The notes under the pieces are model-generated. The model ran no database searches. It had not been told where the DNA came from and was given only the letters and a program-made list of their open reading frames with translations. A program made the translations under genes and the position numbers. This document shows, piece by piece, positions 46,426-60,100 of a stretch of 64,000 nucleotides of DNA. Each line of letters begins with the position of its first letter. The first letter of the stretch is position 1. Source of the DNA: Agelaius tricolor (lineage: Eukaryota; Chordata; Aves; Passeriformes; Icteridae); the NCBI GenBank assembly GCA_023055355.1, contig JALJCS010000001.1, forward strand, positions 109,570,881 through 109,634,880. Reading direction: 5' to 3'.

Positions 46426-49400
46426 AAAGAGCATTTGCAGAAGAGAAGTACACATGTGCTGAAGTCACCACCTTGCTTCAATCCATCCTGGTTGTTTGCA
46501 TTAACTCTGCAGTGAAAAGGGTCCTCAAGCAAAAAAACCCAACCAAACCTAAAATGGAGTATCACCAAGTCAACTTCAGGTGCTGCAAGATGTTGAACTC
46601 TTCCTTTGAAGTTCTTAGGAAGAAAAAAAAGAACAAAGAACTTGCAGTTCACTTCAGAACAGCTTGAGGTGATGCACTAAGGCAAGTGAGCTGGCAAACT
46701 TTGTGGAAAGTTTATCACAGAAGTACCAAAAGGTGAAATGAAAAATGAATGAAGGCAATTTATTAAGGAGAATGGAAGAGTTCTTCAGTTCACTGAGAGG
46801 CTCAAGGTCAGCCAGCTCCATTAACCCAGGCTAGCAGCACTGCCATTGACCAGAGGCATCGCCAGAGGTTAAACTTTGCTGCCACAGAGGGATGTAAGGA
46901 TGTTGAGCCCTGCTATTTCACACTGATCCAGTGTGAGTTTATCAGGGAGCAAAAATCCAGAGGCCCTTTTCTTAAACAGGATCTACACAGCAAAGGATTC
47001 TAAAATCCATGGTGCAGATCCATGCACATTACCTGCCCTGCAGGTACTGATGCCAGTGTGTAAACCCATGGGGACTAGCCTGAGTCATAAGTAATTTCAA
47101 AGTGAGCTGCTGAAGGCTTCAACTTTTAGAAATAATGTGCATCAGAACATATAAAGTAATTTCAGCTCTCAGCCAAATTGTTTTCTAAACAACAGTGTGA
47201 AACACTAATGTCTCCAATGAAATCAGCAGCAACTGTGCATTCTTTGAGCCTTAATTCCTGGGAGCAACTGAAGCCTAGCCTGAGATATGCAAGAGTTGTA
47301 CATGCCATTTTGAACACTTTCTGCAAATAATAATTCATAAATCAGGATTAAAGTAGTGTGTTGTGTGCTGGTCTTTTGTTTGGGAAGGGATTTAATCCTA
47401 GTTTGCATGTTCATACTTCAAATCTTAATTAATTTAGACTTAATTTATTATAAGAAGTATACAAAGAAGTGAACAGAAATAATCTAAAAAGGGACTTGCA
47501 TGATGAACTCCTGTAAAACAAGACAGGAATAGGCATTACTTACTGGGTTGCAGACTTGGAAGTAAAATAATGTAATTTTACTTCTATGACAGTAGTGAGT
47601 CAACAACAATGGGTACATCACAATTAGCTGGTTCTGTTTTTCTCCACCACACTTGAAAGCATGGAGGATTCATTTTGAAAAGCAAGGGCTGAGGATTTCT
47701 GCATTTCTCCTTTTATCAGCTGCATTATCCATAGGGCCCACAGTTTGGGACAATCTGTCATGCTCTCCATTGTATCTCCTACAATACCACTTTCCAGAGC
47801 AGTCTCAGTCCTGGTTGGAAGTATCTTTTGTTTTTAATTGAAATGTCAGTTTTGGAATGATAGTGAAATAAACCACTGCCCTCTAGAAGCCTCTGTACTG
47901 AATGCAGCATTAGGAGATGATTTTGTACCTTTTCAGAGCCACTTCCTTACAAATGGATACCTGAGACTGTCCCTATGTGAGCATTGAGATCATAATCCAT
48001 AATGCAATCCCTCTTCACACTGAACAGCAGGTTCAGTTTTTCTCTTCAGGTTTTCTCTTGAAGGTGTTAATGCTTATTAATGTTACAACAAAGTTTGATG
48101 CTGCATCCATGTGAAAACATAATTATGTATTAAAATAATTCCATGGTTTTGGACTAGAACTTTGCAAAACTCCAGTCTGAATTGTTTCATTCTGCTAAAC
48201 AGAAGAGTTTCAGCCAGATCATTTTAGAGCTAAAATGCTTTTTAATAAAAAGATAAAGGAGATCTGCTGTAGCTCATGGCTGTGATGGATTCATAATATC
48301 TGGGGGTGGGTTACCTCAAACTGGCCAGTTAATGGAGTGCAAAGTTTTCTGCTCTAGGCTTTTCCATCCCATCCCATTTATTGGAACATTCAGGCTGCAC
48401 AGCTGTTTTTGTATCTCTTGATGTCTTTTCTTCCATTACCTTGAGTGTGGGAAAATTTACAAAAAGGAACAAAATCAAAGTTCTTCCATCAAACCAACAC
48501 ATTTTGAGGTACTGCACATCTTTAGATTCAAGGGAAAGTATCTGGTCACTGAGTGCTGGCATGAGACTGATGAAAAGAGCTTTGTAAGTCCTTGCATGTC
48601 TTGTATATTTGGGAATGGGAACAGACCTGCTGTCCAGCCCCAAATATCTGAGACAAATCTTCTGATTTTTCTGAAATTCAGACAAGAAATCAATAATGAC
48701 ACATTGTAAATAAAAAAAGAAACAAAAACAAAACCAAAAAGACCCTGGATTGATTCCTTGCAGTTGTTAACTTGTTAAGTGTGTTGCATATCAAAACTAC
48801 CAGCATCCAATTGGAAATTGCCAGTAATTCAGAACTGCCTCTGGAAGAGATGTTTCCATAACCCATTAAAACCCTGGCTGCTGCTTAGGTGTGGGGGTTT
48901 TTTTGACAACTAAGTAGTTGATAATTCCCTGGTAAAATCATAGCCCTGAATACCATTTACTGCATTTACTGCAGCTGCACCGAGCTTTTACATCTTTTCA
49001 TCCCAACAATGAAAAACGTTGCCTGTGTCGTATAAAACTTGCAGTACGTGCTCTGATGGAAGGGGCTGGATGGAAGCACTGGGGGATGGATGTGCCTTGT
49101 GCTCTGATCCTTCTTGGTAACGTAGCAGTGTGCTGGAGAACTGATAGAGTTACATTCTGGATGCTTGGCCTCTGCTTCACCCCCTCGGGACAAATCTTTG
49201 CTGGAAGTGAAGCTTGGATCAGGCCTGTGAAAGCCGATAGTGCACCAGGGCTCACCTACAATAGAGTCTTACGTAGGGACATGGCTGTTCCCTTTCTGAA
49301 GCCGTCCTCTTCTTTTATTAATGGGATGATGTGCTCATATTCATTTCTATATCTCATAAACCTCAAACTATAATGACTTGTCTTATGAGGAGTTCATAAT

Positions 49401-49696
49401 TCAGTGTCTAATGTTCTTGTGTGTAACTCAAAGCCTCTGCTACTTCTGACTTGTGAGAAAATGATAGGCCAAACTAAGTGACTCATTCTTTGCAGTAAAA
49501 TGAGAGTGTACTAATTATTTATCAGTATCTTACCCTTAATTTGGCTGAAGAAAGAGCTGATTTCATAATACACAAAAGAGCTGTGTAGACACTAAAAACC
49601 ATTATAGTCAGAAAGGTTCCACCCAGATGTAAGTGATAAGTCAGTTTTATATGACAGAAAAGCAGTAAATGCATGAATAGATTCCTAAAGCAGTGC

Positions 49697-49740
49697 ATAT
49701 ATAAATATATATATATGTATCCATATATCTATACATATTT
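49697..49740. repeat. AT-rich microsatellite
   Basis: Imperfect (AT)n with interruptions (atatataaatatatatatat, then catatatctatacatat). Confidence 0.8.
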
Positions 49741-49897
49741 CCTCCTATTCACTGCCTTCTACAATGTTTATCCTAAATTCAGCTTCCAGAATCTCTTTAA
49801 AAAAAAAAAAAACAGCATTATATGAACAAGTTATGTTGTCTGTTATGTTTGGTCTCTTCTAGGGATTCCATGGGGTAGTTTTGTAAAGCAGAGGGAT

Positions 49898-49906
49898 TTC
49901 TTTTTC

Positions 49907-49937
<31 letters not shown>

Positions 49938-49942
49938 TTTTT
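49898..49942. repeat. T-rich polypyrimidine tract
   Basis: About 45 bases of T with a few C, ending in a run of more than 20 T on the plus strand. It generates a lysine-rich open frame on the minus strand that is not a gene. Confidence 0.9.
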
Positions 49943-52489
49943 GAGGTGGGCTAACTTATTCTTTCCATGGATACCTAAAAGCAGAGCTGGAACACCAGAT
50001 GTGTGGTATTTACTCCTCAACTTCTGTAGCCTCTGAGCACCCATATCAGGTCCTGGGGCAGGGGGTGAGGTGGGAGCAGATGGGGAAGGCACCTCCCAGT
50101 GGCAGCACTGCCCAGAACACCCCGAGCCAGGTGGGATCTGGCCCATCCCTGCAGCAGTTTATATCTGGGTTAGGATGGAAATGGCTGCAGGACACCTTTG
50201 CTCCCTTTGTATTGCAAAGTTTCCCTTCTGCTTTGCTGAGCCTCAGCACAACAATCTTCATCTGCAAACTAATTACTAATTATAACACACCACTAAACCC
50301 ATACAGTAATTGGGAGGGAAGGATTTGAATGCTTTAACACGTTGAGGCTCTACTGAAATTGCTACATCTAGAGTTTGACTTTCAGAAGCACAAGGCACAC
50401 ACAACTTCTGGAGGGAGGGATGGCACAGGCACAGGAATCAGGCTCTAAAGCCATAGATTTCTTCTACTTAAAAATTACTGCAGGATTTGTCTGACCATTA
50501 CATGTTTATCTCATTACCCTGGGCTCAGTGGAAAAAATTAGACACTTCTAGGGCATATTTTTTCATTCTAAAATAGACATCTAAATAGGTCACATGCATC
50601 ACAACTTGTAAGTGCTGATGTTTGGAAAGCTGATTTTATTTCTACCCTTTGATTTAGCATTAGCAGCATTACCTCATTACTGTGCTCATAGCTGGCAGTA
50701 TCTTCTCTTCCAGAGCCAATGGTCCTGGGATATAACTTGTTCAAACCACCTGCCTAGATCAAAACAATTTTTTCAGTGAGGCTGAAAAACATTGTTTTCA
50801 GTGAGCTAAAGGTAACCTCAGTCAAGATGAGCCATTTCCTATTGTTCCCAAGAACCCTTATTAAAGGGAAATTACGTCGCCACGAGGTGCTAGAGCAAAA
50901 CAGTTTTTCTGCAAATCCCAAAAGCTTATAATTGTATAGTTAATAATGCATTATTTAGGGATGCATTTTAGAGATATAGTGATTATTCTCAAGTTTTTGG
51001 CAGACTTTTATAACTGTAATGCATAATTACAATGCAATGATTCTTTCTGCCACATGTAAGTACACTTAGCCCATGTCCTTGGAAAGTTGCCAGTAGGCTT
51101 AAGAATAATTGTACTCTAAATGTTTGGTAATTAATGTGCCTAGTCCAAAAATTACATGTAAAAATTTGAAATCAAAGGAGTAATAACACTTAATTTTCTT
51201 ATAGTTAACCTTCCAGTTATTTGAATGAGTGCTAATTAGATCTAAAAACCATAAGCATACTTTTACAGTAATTATAATGATGATTATGTTGTAATTACAG
51301 TTGCAACAGCATAATGAGATTTACTTGTTAACCATTTCAGTCCTTCATGTACTGCACATGAAGCAGCTGTTGTGGGAAAATTCCCATAGATCTTACCCAA
51401 AGGGCCATGGAGGTGCTGGCTGTGACTGCTCTGGAGCTGTGTCAAATGCCTACAGACAGAACTGGAGGTCACCACAGAAGCACACAGCTAAGAGCACCTT
51501 CAGGGAAGGCGAGTGTTTGATCATGTCCAAACCCTCCCCAAAAGGCATGTCTGGGTCAGAAGGGGAAGATAAAACTGCTCATGTCTGGCAGCTCGAGCTG
51601 CCAACACCCTGTGAGCCAGAGCTTTGGCAGTCCTGAAGCAGGATCGGGGCAGAAGTGTAGCAAGGGACTTCCCGAGGGCAGGAAGACACAAAGTCCCTCC
51701 AGGCAGGGATGGGGATGAGGAAGAGGTGCCAGTGACCCCTTCACCTCTGCCTGCTGTCCCCTCCTGTGCCAGCACTCCCTCCCTTCGTGCCTTTTGGCTG
51801 TGTCAGGACTTTCTATAGGTGCCACCTCATGCTCAGGGCTGCTGTGCAGTGCCCTATGAGTCACGCCAGGAATGCAGGGTGAAGGAAAGGGAGTAGGGAT
51901 GACAGCAGCATGTCAGCAGCAGGCTGAGGCCCTTGGAACTGTCCTCCCATGCTCCACCCAGCAAATCATTGCTCTCCTATCCCCCCTCTACAACCAGCAC
52001 CCCGGGGGACATGCTGAGAAATACTTATGGGACCCAAACATTGCCATTCCTCTGCTCCTGAGCTCCATCAGCAGTGGTCACATCACAGGTGCTTCTCTTA
52101 CCTGAGTACTCAGTTTTGGCTCCTGTACCCCTTTGTACCCCACACATGGCAGGGGCTGCTGGGGCAAAGCTCTGCTTTTCTTCCCATTCCTTGACTGATG
52201 CAACAGCCACTGCACAGGCTCTTTTTCTCTTACCTTTCTTAGCAATAACAATGTTAGAACTTTGAACAGCTACAGGCAGGACAAACACCCTTCAGAAAAG
52301 CAGCAAAACACATCACGGTTGCTCAAAGCAACGAAACCAGCCCGGCTGCAGGACTTCCTTCTTCCCTGTCCCTGGTGCTCCCCGCTGTAGAATGAGGGAG
52401 GGAACAACAGAAACGCAGAAAACAGGGAAGAGCAGAATTATTTGTTCAGAGACTGATCCTGTCGTAGGTACCAGGAGCTTGTCTCCTCC

Positions 52490-52842
52490 CCTATGAGTTT
52501 AACCCCACCCTCTGTTTTTTTATGCTCGGGGCTATTTTGGGAGGCAGCGAGGGCTGCAGCTCTGACAGATGAGGATACTGTACCAGAGCACAGCAGCACT
52601 TGTTGCTCAGAAGAACTACCGTAACAGGGACTGCTCCTCTGCTGCCTGCCTTTTCTTAATTATTGTTAATTTAGCTGCCTGCAAACTTGTTTACTCCAGT
52701 GCTTTCGAGCTTTATCACTACAAGTGATGTTTTAACAGCTTTGTGGGAGCGGTTCAGAAGGGAAACTCGCACGGCCGTGCAGTTGAAACCTCCTTTTGCC
52801 ACTTAATATCAAGAGATCAGCTGGTAGCCTTGGGGGTGAAAA
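52490..52842 (+). promoter_or_regulatory. CLIC5: CLIC5A proximal promoter and 5' UTR region
   Basis: Lies directly upstream of the CLIC5A start codon. Visible elements: a CACCC-type motif (ccccaccc, 52503-52510), a T-rich TATA-like stretch (52515-52523) and a CArG-like GCTATTTTGG (52531-52540, one mismatch to the SRF consensus). The transcription start is not determined; around 52,550 would be consistent. There is no CpG island. Confidence 0.45.
52569..52727 (+). CDS. Possible upstream ORF in the CLIC5A 5' UTR
   Basis: ATG at 52569 opens 52 codons ending in TGA at 52725-52727, 115 bases before the CLIC5A ATG. The context is weak (C at -3). The product would have a hydrophobic middle (CLFLIIVNLAAC). 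If the transcript starts before 52569 it could lower CLIC5A translation. No homolog is recognised, and chance is the default explanation. Confidence 0.2.
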   Translation: MRILYQSTAALVAQKNYRNRDCSSAACLFLIIVNLAACKLVYSSAFELYHYK

Positions 52843-52905
52843 ATGACAGACTCTATTGCTGCTAATGGGGAAGGAAAGGACCCTGAAATTGAGCTCTTTG
52901 TGAAG
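52843..52905 (+). CDS. CLIC5: CLIC5A first coding exon
   Basis: 21 codons starting MTDSIAANGEG and ending DPEIELFVK at a donor AAG|GTAAGT, phase 0. Length and sequence match the human CLIC5A first exon as I recall it, with changes only in the middle. A at -3 gives good start context. This short N-terminus precedes the glutathione-transferase fold, whose cysteine motif is encoded in exon 2 beyond this window. CLIC5A acts with ezrin at actin-rich membranes such as stereocilia, podocytes and endothelium. Confidence 0.95.
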
Positions 52906-53740
52906 GTAAGTTGCACTGTGAACTGGACACTGGTGTGACTCTCAGATCGGCTACTGAATAATCAAACTTTAATTTTCTGGCGCTGAGCGGAAGCGGTGCT
53001 GTGGCAGCCTGTTATCTCCTGCACACACACTCACTCTGCTTTCTTCTTCGTGACATTAGAATTAGGTAATGTTGTGGAGGGAGAGTCAGAGTTCCTGTGC
53101 TTTATTGTTAATTCTCTCCTCCTGAGTTTGTTCTGTTATTCTTAGCCTGCTGCCTGCAATGTACTGTGTCCTAACTTTAGACTTGAGGCTGTAGGCTTCA
53201 GGTTTTGCTCTATGGATCCTGACTTTCTTTTCCATTTTTGGGAAGAGCTGGGGGGTACCAGGATTTGGTACCTCAGCAGAGGCTGTCAGGTCTGAAATGC
53301 TGATGTACCATAAAACAATGAGGATTGAGATAAGCTGTCAGTCTTCTGATTATTTACTGTAATACTTCCCTTTTTTTTTCTCAACCAATAAAAACTTCAT
53401 CAGTTTTTACTGTCAGTTTCCTCAGACTGAAGCTCGTTCTGATTTTATAGAAGAGTAACTGAGAACAGAAAGCAATTTAATGAAAATACAGAAAAATTAC
53501 CACACCTTTTATGTGGTAGGGTTTCAGAATGTTTCAAGTTATGTATGATTGTTGGTCTTGGGCTGTGAAAACCTTACCATTAAAATCAGTGGCATGGTTG
53601 AAACCCGTGACACATACAACCTTATTAATAGCAAACTTCATGCAAACCTTGTCTCAGTGAAGAGCTCAGATTTTTTGATGTTCAGAGTGTTTTAGGGCCT
53701 CTACACAAATTGAGGCTGAGATCCCCTATGCCTATGTATA

Positions 53741-53905
53741 ATCATGGAATGGCTTGGTTTGGCAGGGACCTCAAAGATCATCTTGTTCCAATCCCCCTGC
53801 CACGGGAAGGGGCATCTTCCACTAGAACAGGTTGCTTAAAATCTTGTCCAGTCTGGCCTGGAACACTTGCAGGTGTTCGGTCTCTCTGAGCCTAATCCAT
53901 TCCTG
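53741..53905 (-). mobile_element. CR1 LINE 3'-end fragment, antisense
   Basis: Starts at a degenerate ATTCTRTG tip (ataatcatggaatgg) and continues 'tttggcagggacctcaaag', 'ccccctgccacgggaag', 'cagtctggcctggaac'. Confidence 0.88.
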
Positions 53906-56609
53906 TAAATCCATTTCATTATTATAAATATGTGGGAGTTACCTCAGACCCTTAGCAAACAGAGCCCTGAATGATTAGGAAAGCAAATTCCAACCCCTCC
54001 CTTCTGTCAAGATGAGAGTATGTAATTGCTTTGTACTCCCTGATGGATATTTTGGGCTGTAAGTTGAAATGTCAGCCACATCCATGATGTGTATACACAG
54101 TCTCTTCACACATCTTCCAAAACCAGTCAGTTCAGGTGCAGGTGCTGTGACTGAGCCAGCAGTGAGGTCTCTTTCTGTAGCAAACAGATTTGACGAGAAT
54201 TTCAGGTTCATAAGAGCCCCATAGATACTTTTTACATAGAGCTTAATGTAATAAAATGGACCAGCATGACTCCATACAACCAGACACCTCACCTCTTACA
54301 AGCTGTTTCTACCAAATTGTGTTTAATGGAGATGTTTATGGGCTAAAAAATAGGTTTGTGATGTTGTTTGGTACTCTGTCATCAGTCAAATGTGTGCTGG
54401 AATGGAAATGTGCAGCTACTGATTTGTTTTAGTGCTCACACTATTTCACTGAGGCTGACATGGATGTTTGTGATATGTGGTTCTTTGACTGCATCAGCTG
54501 TTAAAGTGAAGGTCATTGCCCAGATTCATTGTGTGAAGCTCTGGATCCATAAGATACTGGGCGAAAATGAGCACTTCATTAAACCAAGCCATGCCACCAC
54601 CTGAAGATTTATAACTCCAGAAAGAACATTTTTAGTAATGTGACTTCCTGCATAATGCATATTACAGAATTGCATACAGACTCACATAAAACTCAGAGCT
54701 GGAACAGAAGAATTAATTGGTATCTTCCTGGAGACTTTCCATTTAGGTTGAAAAATTGCAATTCTTGATGTTTTGGAAAGGTGCCATTAATTTAATTAAA
54801 AGTTTAAAAGGTTTTATAGTAAAGCATGTGACCAGAGTATTAAATTATACACCTCAGAAGTTCAAATAAAAAGAGAACATCCAAAGGAAAGACAAGCTGA
54901 AAGCTGAAAAATAGGAGAATATGAGAATCATGAACAGGTGAAAACTTTTCTGGAGGGTGACTGCAAAGATTAGAATATTAGTAGGGGGAGGTAAACAGGA
55001 ATGCTGATCCAGGAGAAACTCTGCAAAGGAGAAGAGACTTATTCTGCCTGTTTTAAGGCAGGAAAGAACAGAAAAGTGGTCACTTCTGGAGGACCATGAG
55101 ATACTGGGCCAAGTGGCAAATGTAAATATACAGGACCACACTTTAGGCAAGTTCTAACAGCAGAGGATGTTTGGATCAATGAGCAATTCCTAACTTTTGA
55201 GTTTTATAGAGGTGATACTTCACCCATTAAAAGAGTTCTGTCCTGCTTCCCTGAAGGAACACACAGAAAAGGCAGCAACAAGTGAGAAAATGTAGGGCAG
55301 TAGATGTGTCCTGCTGGAAACTGTATCTTCCACAAGCCCAAAAAAACCAGAAAGGGCTGTTTTTCACCAGCCACAGTGTCCCCAGTAAAAGCATTTTCTG
55401 TCTCAGGTTAAAAAAAGAAAGGTGTTACACAATTGCTCTATTTCCCTTTGCTGTTTGTCAAGCAGGAGTGCAGGAGCCTCAGACAGACAAGCAGGGAGCA
55501 GGGCTGTAACCAAAAGAGCTGCTCTGTAACCTAATGCAGGCTGGCTCAGGAGCTCCTGAGCTGCACAGACAGGCTGGGCACCGCCAGGACACAGCTGAGC
55601 TGCTGTGGCAGGGACAGGTTAAGTGGTTATCACACCTATTTGTTCTCATCCCCATTGATTTCACTTGTTTTCTAACGGTGCCCCAGCCTGGATCTGCGAG
55701 GTATTTTTTTGTGAACAAGTGTTTGAGAGCAAACCCCCCCAAATCTGGGGCAGGACACGAGGAGAGCGATGGTGGGAGCGGTGAGGTCTGCCAGGGAGGT
55801 GGTGCTGCCTTGATCAGATGTGCAGCTTGTGTGAGCAGGCCTTTGCTGAGCACTGAAACTCTGCAGCAGCCATTCCCTCTCTAAACTCTAAACTCGTTTG
55901 ACAGGGAGCTGGGGGAGGCTGCCCCAGAGAAGGGTTTGATGCGGCAGCGGCGTGGGGAAGGGAACCTCGGGAGGTTGTGCTGCTCTGTGCTTAACCCAGC
56001 TTGTTGTAACTCAGGCTGATTTCAGTCCTCTGTGTGCTGGAGAAGCAAAGTGCTTCTGTATAAACGACAATGACACCCTGCTGGAAGGTGTGTTTAGCTT
56101 TTCCTGGCAATCTTGCACCTGTATGCGTGAACATAATGACAGAATTGCAATAGTGCGCCTATTATGTGAAGTAATACAATTAAAACCATGAGGGAGGACC
56201 ACAGGACTTTGTTGCTTCTTTTTGTTTGCGATGGAAACAGGTGTTTGAATGTACATTCCTTGCCTTTCAGGATTAGAGTAGCATCTAATATCAAAAGCTA
56301 ATTTGAAGGGAGATGCATAGTACCCATGGAAAGCAAAACACGATGCAAAGAGGACTGCGTTGCTCAGAATGCAGTCTAGAAAGCAAACAGACCACAAGTG
56401 AACCAAAGTAAATTTAATTTTAAAAATCTTCCTGCTTTCGAAACGTTCTATAACAAGATATATCCTAACCCCTATTTCTGATAGAGAAAAGATGGTGATA
56501 TCATGGTGGTAGGAGAATGTGTGGTAGGCTAGCAGGCAGCTGCTTCTAGAAGGAGTCATTGCTGTGGCACTGATGGATTAATATTAGGAGTATGTTCATT
56601 GGTGTCCTG

Positions 56610-57143
56610 GCCTGAGCTCAAATCAGAAGGTCCTTGGTTGAGGGAGGTGATTCTGCCCCTCTACTCCACTCTTTTGAGACCCCACCTGCACTGCTGCATC
56701 CAGCTCTGGGCTCCTCCAGCAGAAGGAAGATGTGAACCCACAGGAATGAGTCCAGAAGAGGCCACCAATTGGATCAGAGGGCTGGAACACCTCTGCCATG
56801 AAAACAGCTTGGAGAAGAGAAAGCTCTGGGAAAACCTTATAGAACATTCCAGTACCCAAAGGGGCTAGAGGGACACCTTCCACAAGGGCAAACAGGATAA
56901 AGGGGGATGGCTATAAGCTAAAGGAGGCTAGGTTTATATTAGATTTTAGGAAGAAGTTCTGTATATAAGGGTGGTGAGGTCCTGGGACAGGCTGCCTGAA
57001 GTTATGAATCCCTGACAGTGTTCAAGACCAGGCTGGCTGGAGCTCTGAGCAACCTGGCATTGTAGGTGTCCCTGCCCTTGGCAGGGGAGTTGGAATGACA
57101 TCACCTTTAAGGTCCCTTGCAACCCAAACCTTTCTAGGATTAG
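56610..57143 (+). mobile_element. CR1 LINE fragment, sense
   Basis: Contains 'ccagctctgggctcctcc' near 56700, 'agaggccaccaattggatc' near 56757, 'gggtggtgaggtcctggg' near 56970 and ends 'aaggtcccttgcaaccc' near 57110 plus a worn tip. Highly degenerate; it is of a somewhat different subtype from the 37.6-kb copy. Confidence 0.85.
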
Positions 57144-60100
57144 GTGAGCAAGAGCTTTTGCTTAAAATGTGTAAGGCTTTACTTCTCAGTGTTCACCCAG
57201 TCACACTGAGCACCCTTCTAGGAAAATGTGAAGGTGCTGCAAGTGTAGCAATCAAGAGACCTCAGAGGCCTTGAACTTCCACAGTCTCTACTTCAGACAT
57301 TTGACATGTCCCCATCTTCCAGCTGACTGGGCCTGTTAGGATTATGTCTAAAAGTGATGGCAAGATTCAGTACCAAGCTTACTGCTCTGAGTGAATGAGA
57401 GAGAGCCTGGCTGCCAGGACAGAGCAGCCATCCACAGCAGTGTGCTCCAGCAAAGCCCCAGGAGCTGCTGCTCTCAGGAAGGTGTTGCTGCCCTTCTTGT
57501 GGACACAATTATCCCAGAAATTATCTCAGGGAGGAGCAAGTTGGGTGGGGTTTTGTTTTTGCTCTTTTTTTTTGTTCTGGCTTTTTTGGGTGCATTTTCT
57601 GGATTTTTTAAGTTATTTCTGCTTGAAAGGTGATTTCAAACCAGCCTTGGTTTGGATTTTGGTGAAGTGTTGTCACATAGCCTTAAAGGGAGATATAAAT
57701 AAAAGTGTTACACCTGTTACAAGCAATAATTCCCCACTGTTAAGGCTTTTGTGGTTTTAATATGAGAGAGTCACTCTGATAAGAAAACTGATTTCAGTTT
57801 CAGAATTTCAGGGTTATCACAACCAGTACTGGCTTTGCAAACAGGGAAAGATAACTTGCTAGGAACCTTTTAACCCTTTATAACAAGACAGGCTCTGCGG
57901 TGTATTTGATTCACAGACTGCCCTCAAAAAGTTGGTTTTGCTCATGATTAGAAATCAGAATCAGATCTGGAGGGCCCTAAGTTAATTTCTGTTTCTTGAG
58001 AAGTGTGGGTATTTCCTGAGCTCAGCTTGGCTTTCATACAAAATCATTCCTATGTTTAGCTAAACTTTCTAGATAAAAAGGAAATAACAAAGATAAAAAA
58101 AGCACAAGGAAGAATAATGACACTGAAACATCTGGTCCAACCTGTCTGGTGCTCCAAGACTGACCATAACATTTTTTTGTTGCCAAGCCTTTCACATTTT
58201 GAAAAAGCCACAACCATCCTACAAAGCAGATGTGTTCAGTGTGTGCAGTCTCTGACACTTTTCAGCTGTCACCCTGGAAGTGGTGGGAGTCTGGGTGGGA
58301 ACACAGTTTACTGTGTATCTTGAATTTTTACCTTTTGGAGCTGCCAAGCAGGTGATGGGCACCATGATTTGTGTCTCTTCAAACTGCTCTGGATGAGGCA
58401 GTGCATCATCAGCAGCCTGAGTCTCCTCCTCCAGCATCCTGGCCTTGTGCTTTGGTATTAAGGTTACAACATTTACAGGGTCTACCAGTAGTCTAGACAC
58501 CAGGAGGAAAATAATTTTACTAGGTTTGTTTAAACATCTGTAAATGAGTTTTGAAAGTTCCATGCAGGGGGACTCGAGTATTTCAGTGTAGTGGTTCTGC
58601 TAAGATCTTGTCAAATCAGGAGTGACCAGAGTGACAAATCAGTAACAACTCCACTTCTGACCTGCTTAAATCAGGGAAATGCTATCTGGACTGACCATTG
58701 CTCCTCTGATTTTTTTTAATTAAGCATTTTCAATAAAATAATTAAAAATAGAGGAAAAACATCCATCTTGGCAAGAATTATCTTTGCTTTAAAATGACAT
58801 ATTTAAAAAATAATTCAATAAATTGCCATTTAACCACCTAGCAAATGTTTTAAAATTACAAGTTGCTTGTTTTTCCTTGTGATAAGAGAAACAATACTTT
58901 AAAGAAGCTTTAGCCTGAGTTACACATCCCAGCGTCTGTGTGTCTGTGTGTCTGTTTTGTCTCTGAGCTTTTGGAGGTTTTGTTTTGCATCAGGACAAGG
59001 GCCTCGTTGGTGGGAATATTAGAGACAGGCAGTAAATTGTTTAAGCAGGCCAAGTTTATAAAGTGACTTGGCAGGGATATATTCACTATCCCAGCCACCT
59101 TGAAGCTAGTCTGGGATGCTGTTAGGATTGCCTGGGAAACTGCTTCTCAATTTAAGAAGCGATTTCCAGCTGTGTCTCCTGCCTAAGTTTGCAGTCTCAT
59201 CCTTTTTTTATGATTAAAGGTGATTGATACCCTGATCTGCCATGGTTTGGGGGCTTTCCTCTGTAAACAGCTGTGACAACTTGCTTTTTATTAAACTTGA
59301 TGGTATTGATATACACGTCACTTGTGATCAAAACATCTGATTAAAATGAAACATATTTCAATGCTTTGTTGAGCATGCCTACTTTCTATAAATGGGATCC
59401 ATTTGAATAAATAGGAATTCAGAAACATTCGACTTGGGTCATGGCCACAAAAGCAAGTCAGTTTTGTACTGCTGAGTTCAGTGGCAGCAGAATTAGGCCT
59501 GCCTAAGTGTATTTGAGATCTTGTTTAAACTCCACTTGCTAGCTCCTTCCTTTTTTCTGGCTCTTCTGAGCCACAGAGTCAAATTGGGTAAATCCTATGT
59601 TTTAATTTAACCATGAAGAACTGGTGATACTTGTAATTATTATTGCTGGTACTTAGAATTAGCCCCCAGTGTGCCCTGGGTGCTTCTATGTTTAGCTGCA
59701 GGTTGCTTTTTTTCCATCTCCAGCAGCTCCCATCCAGTCAGGCTCACAGGTTGCTGTGTCGTGGTTCAGCAATGACAGTGAAGCTCCACTGTCCTCAGGA
59801 AACTTTTATTGGCAATACATGGCTCTGCTGAGGCTAATCCAGAACAGCAAATGTTGCTGGGATCGTTTGACATAACATCCCAAAAATACACAGGGAGCCT
59901 TTCCAGGAGAGCCCGCAGGAAGTGCGTCTGCCCCTGCTCCAGGAGTTCATGTTGGTGTCAAATCCTCCTGCCTGTGGCAAATAGGCTTTAATGGAAGGTT
60001 GTGTAAGGATTCTGTAGGAGAGCACATTGATCATCACAGCAACAATATCATGTAGTTCTTGTGTGGCACATAATTCTTCAAAATGTGCCAGATAAGAGCG

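Larger units (their letters stand above)
34361..52842 (+). other. CLIC5: CLIC5 intron between alternative first exons
   Basis: About 18.5 kb. It contains two CR1 fragments in opposite orientation (37195-37470 and 37588-38287), a (TG)21 microsatellite, a cluster of GACGT motifs, a candidate internal promoter and mini-exon near 44.4 kb, a pyrimidine tract, and two AT-rich stretches that look like possible conserved non-coding elements (about 38,900-39,260 and 50,860-51,320). No shared CLIC exon is present. Confidence 0.65.
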
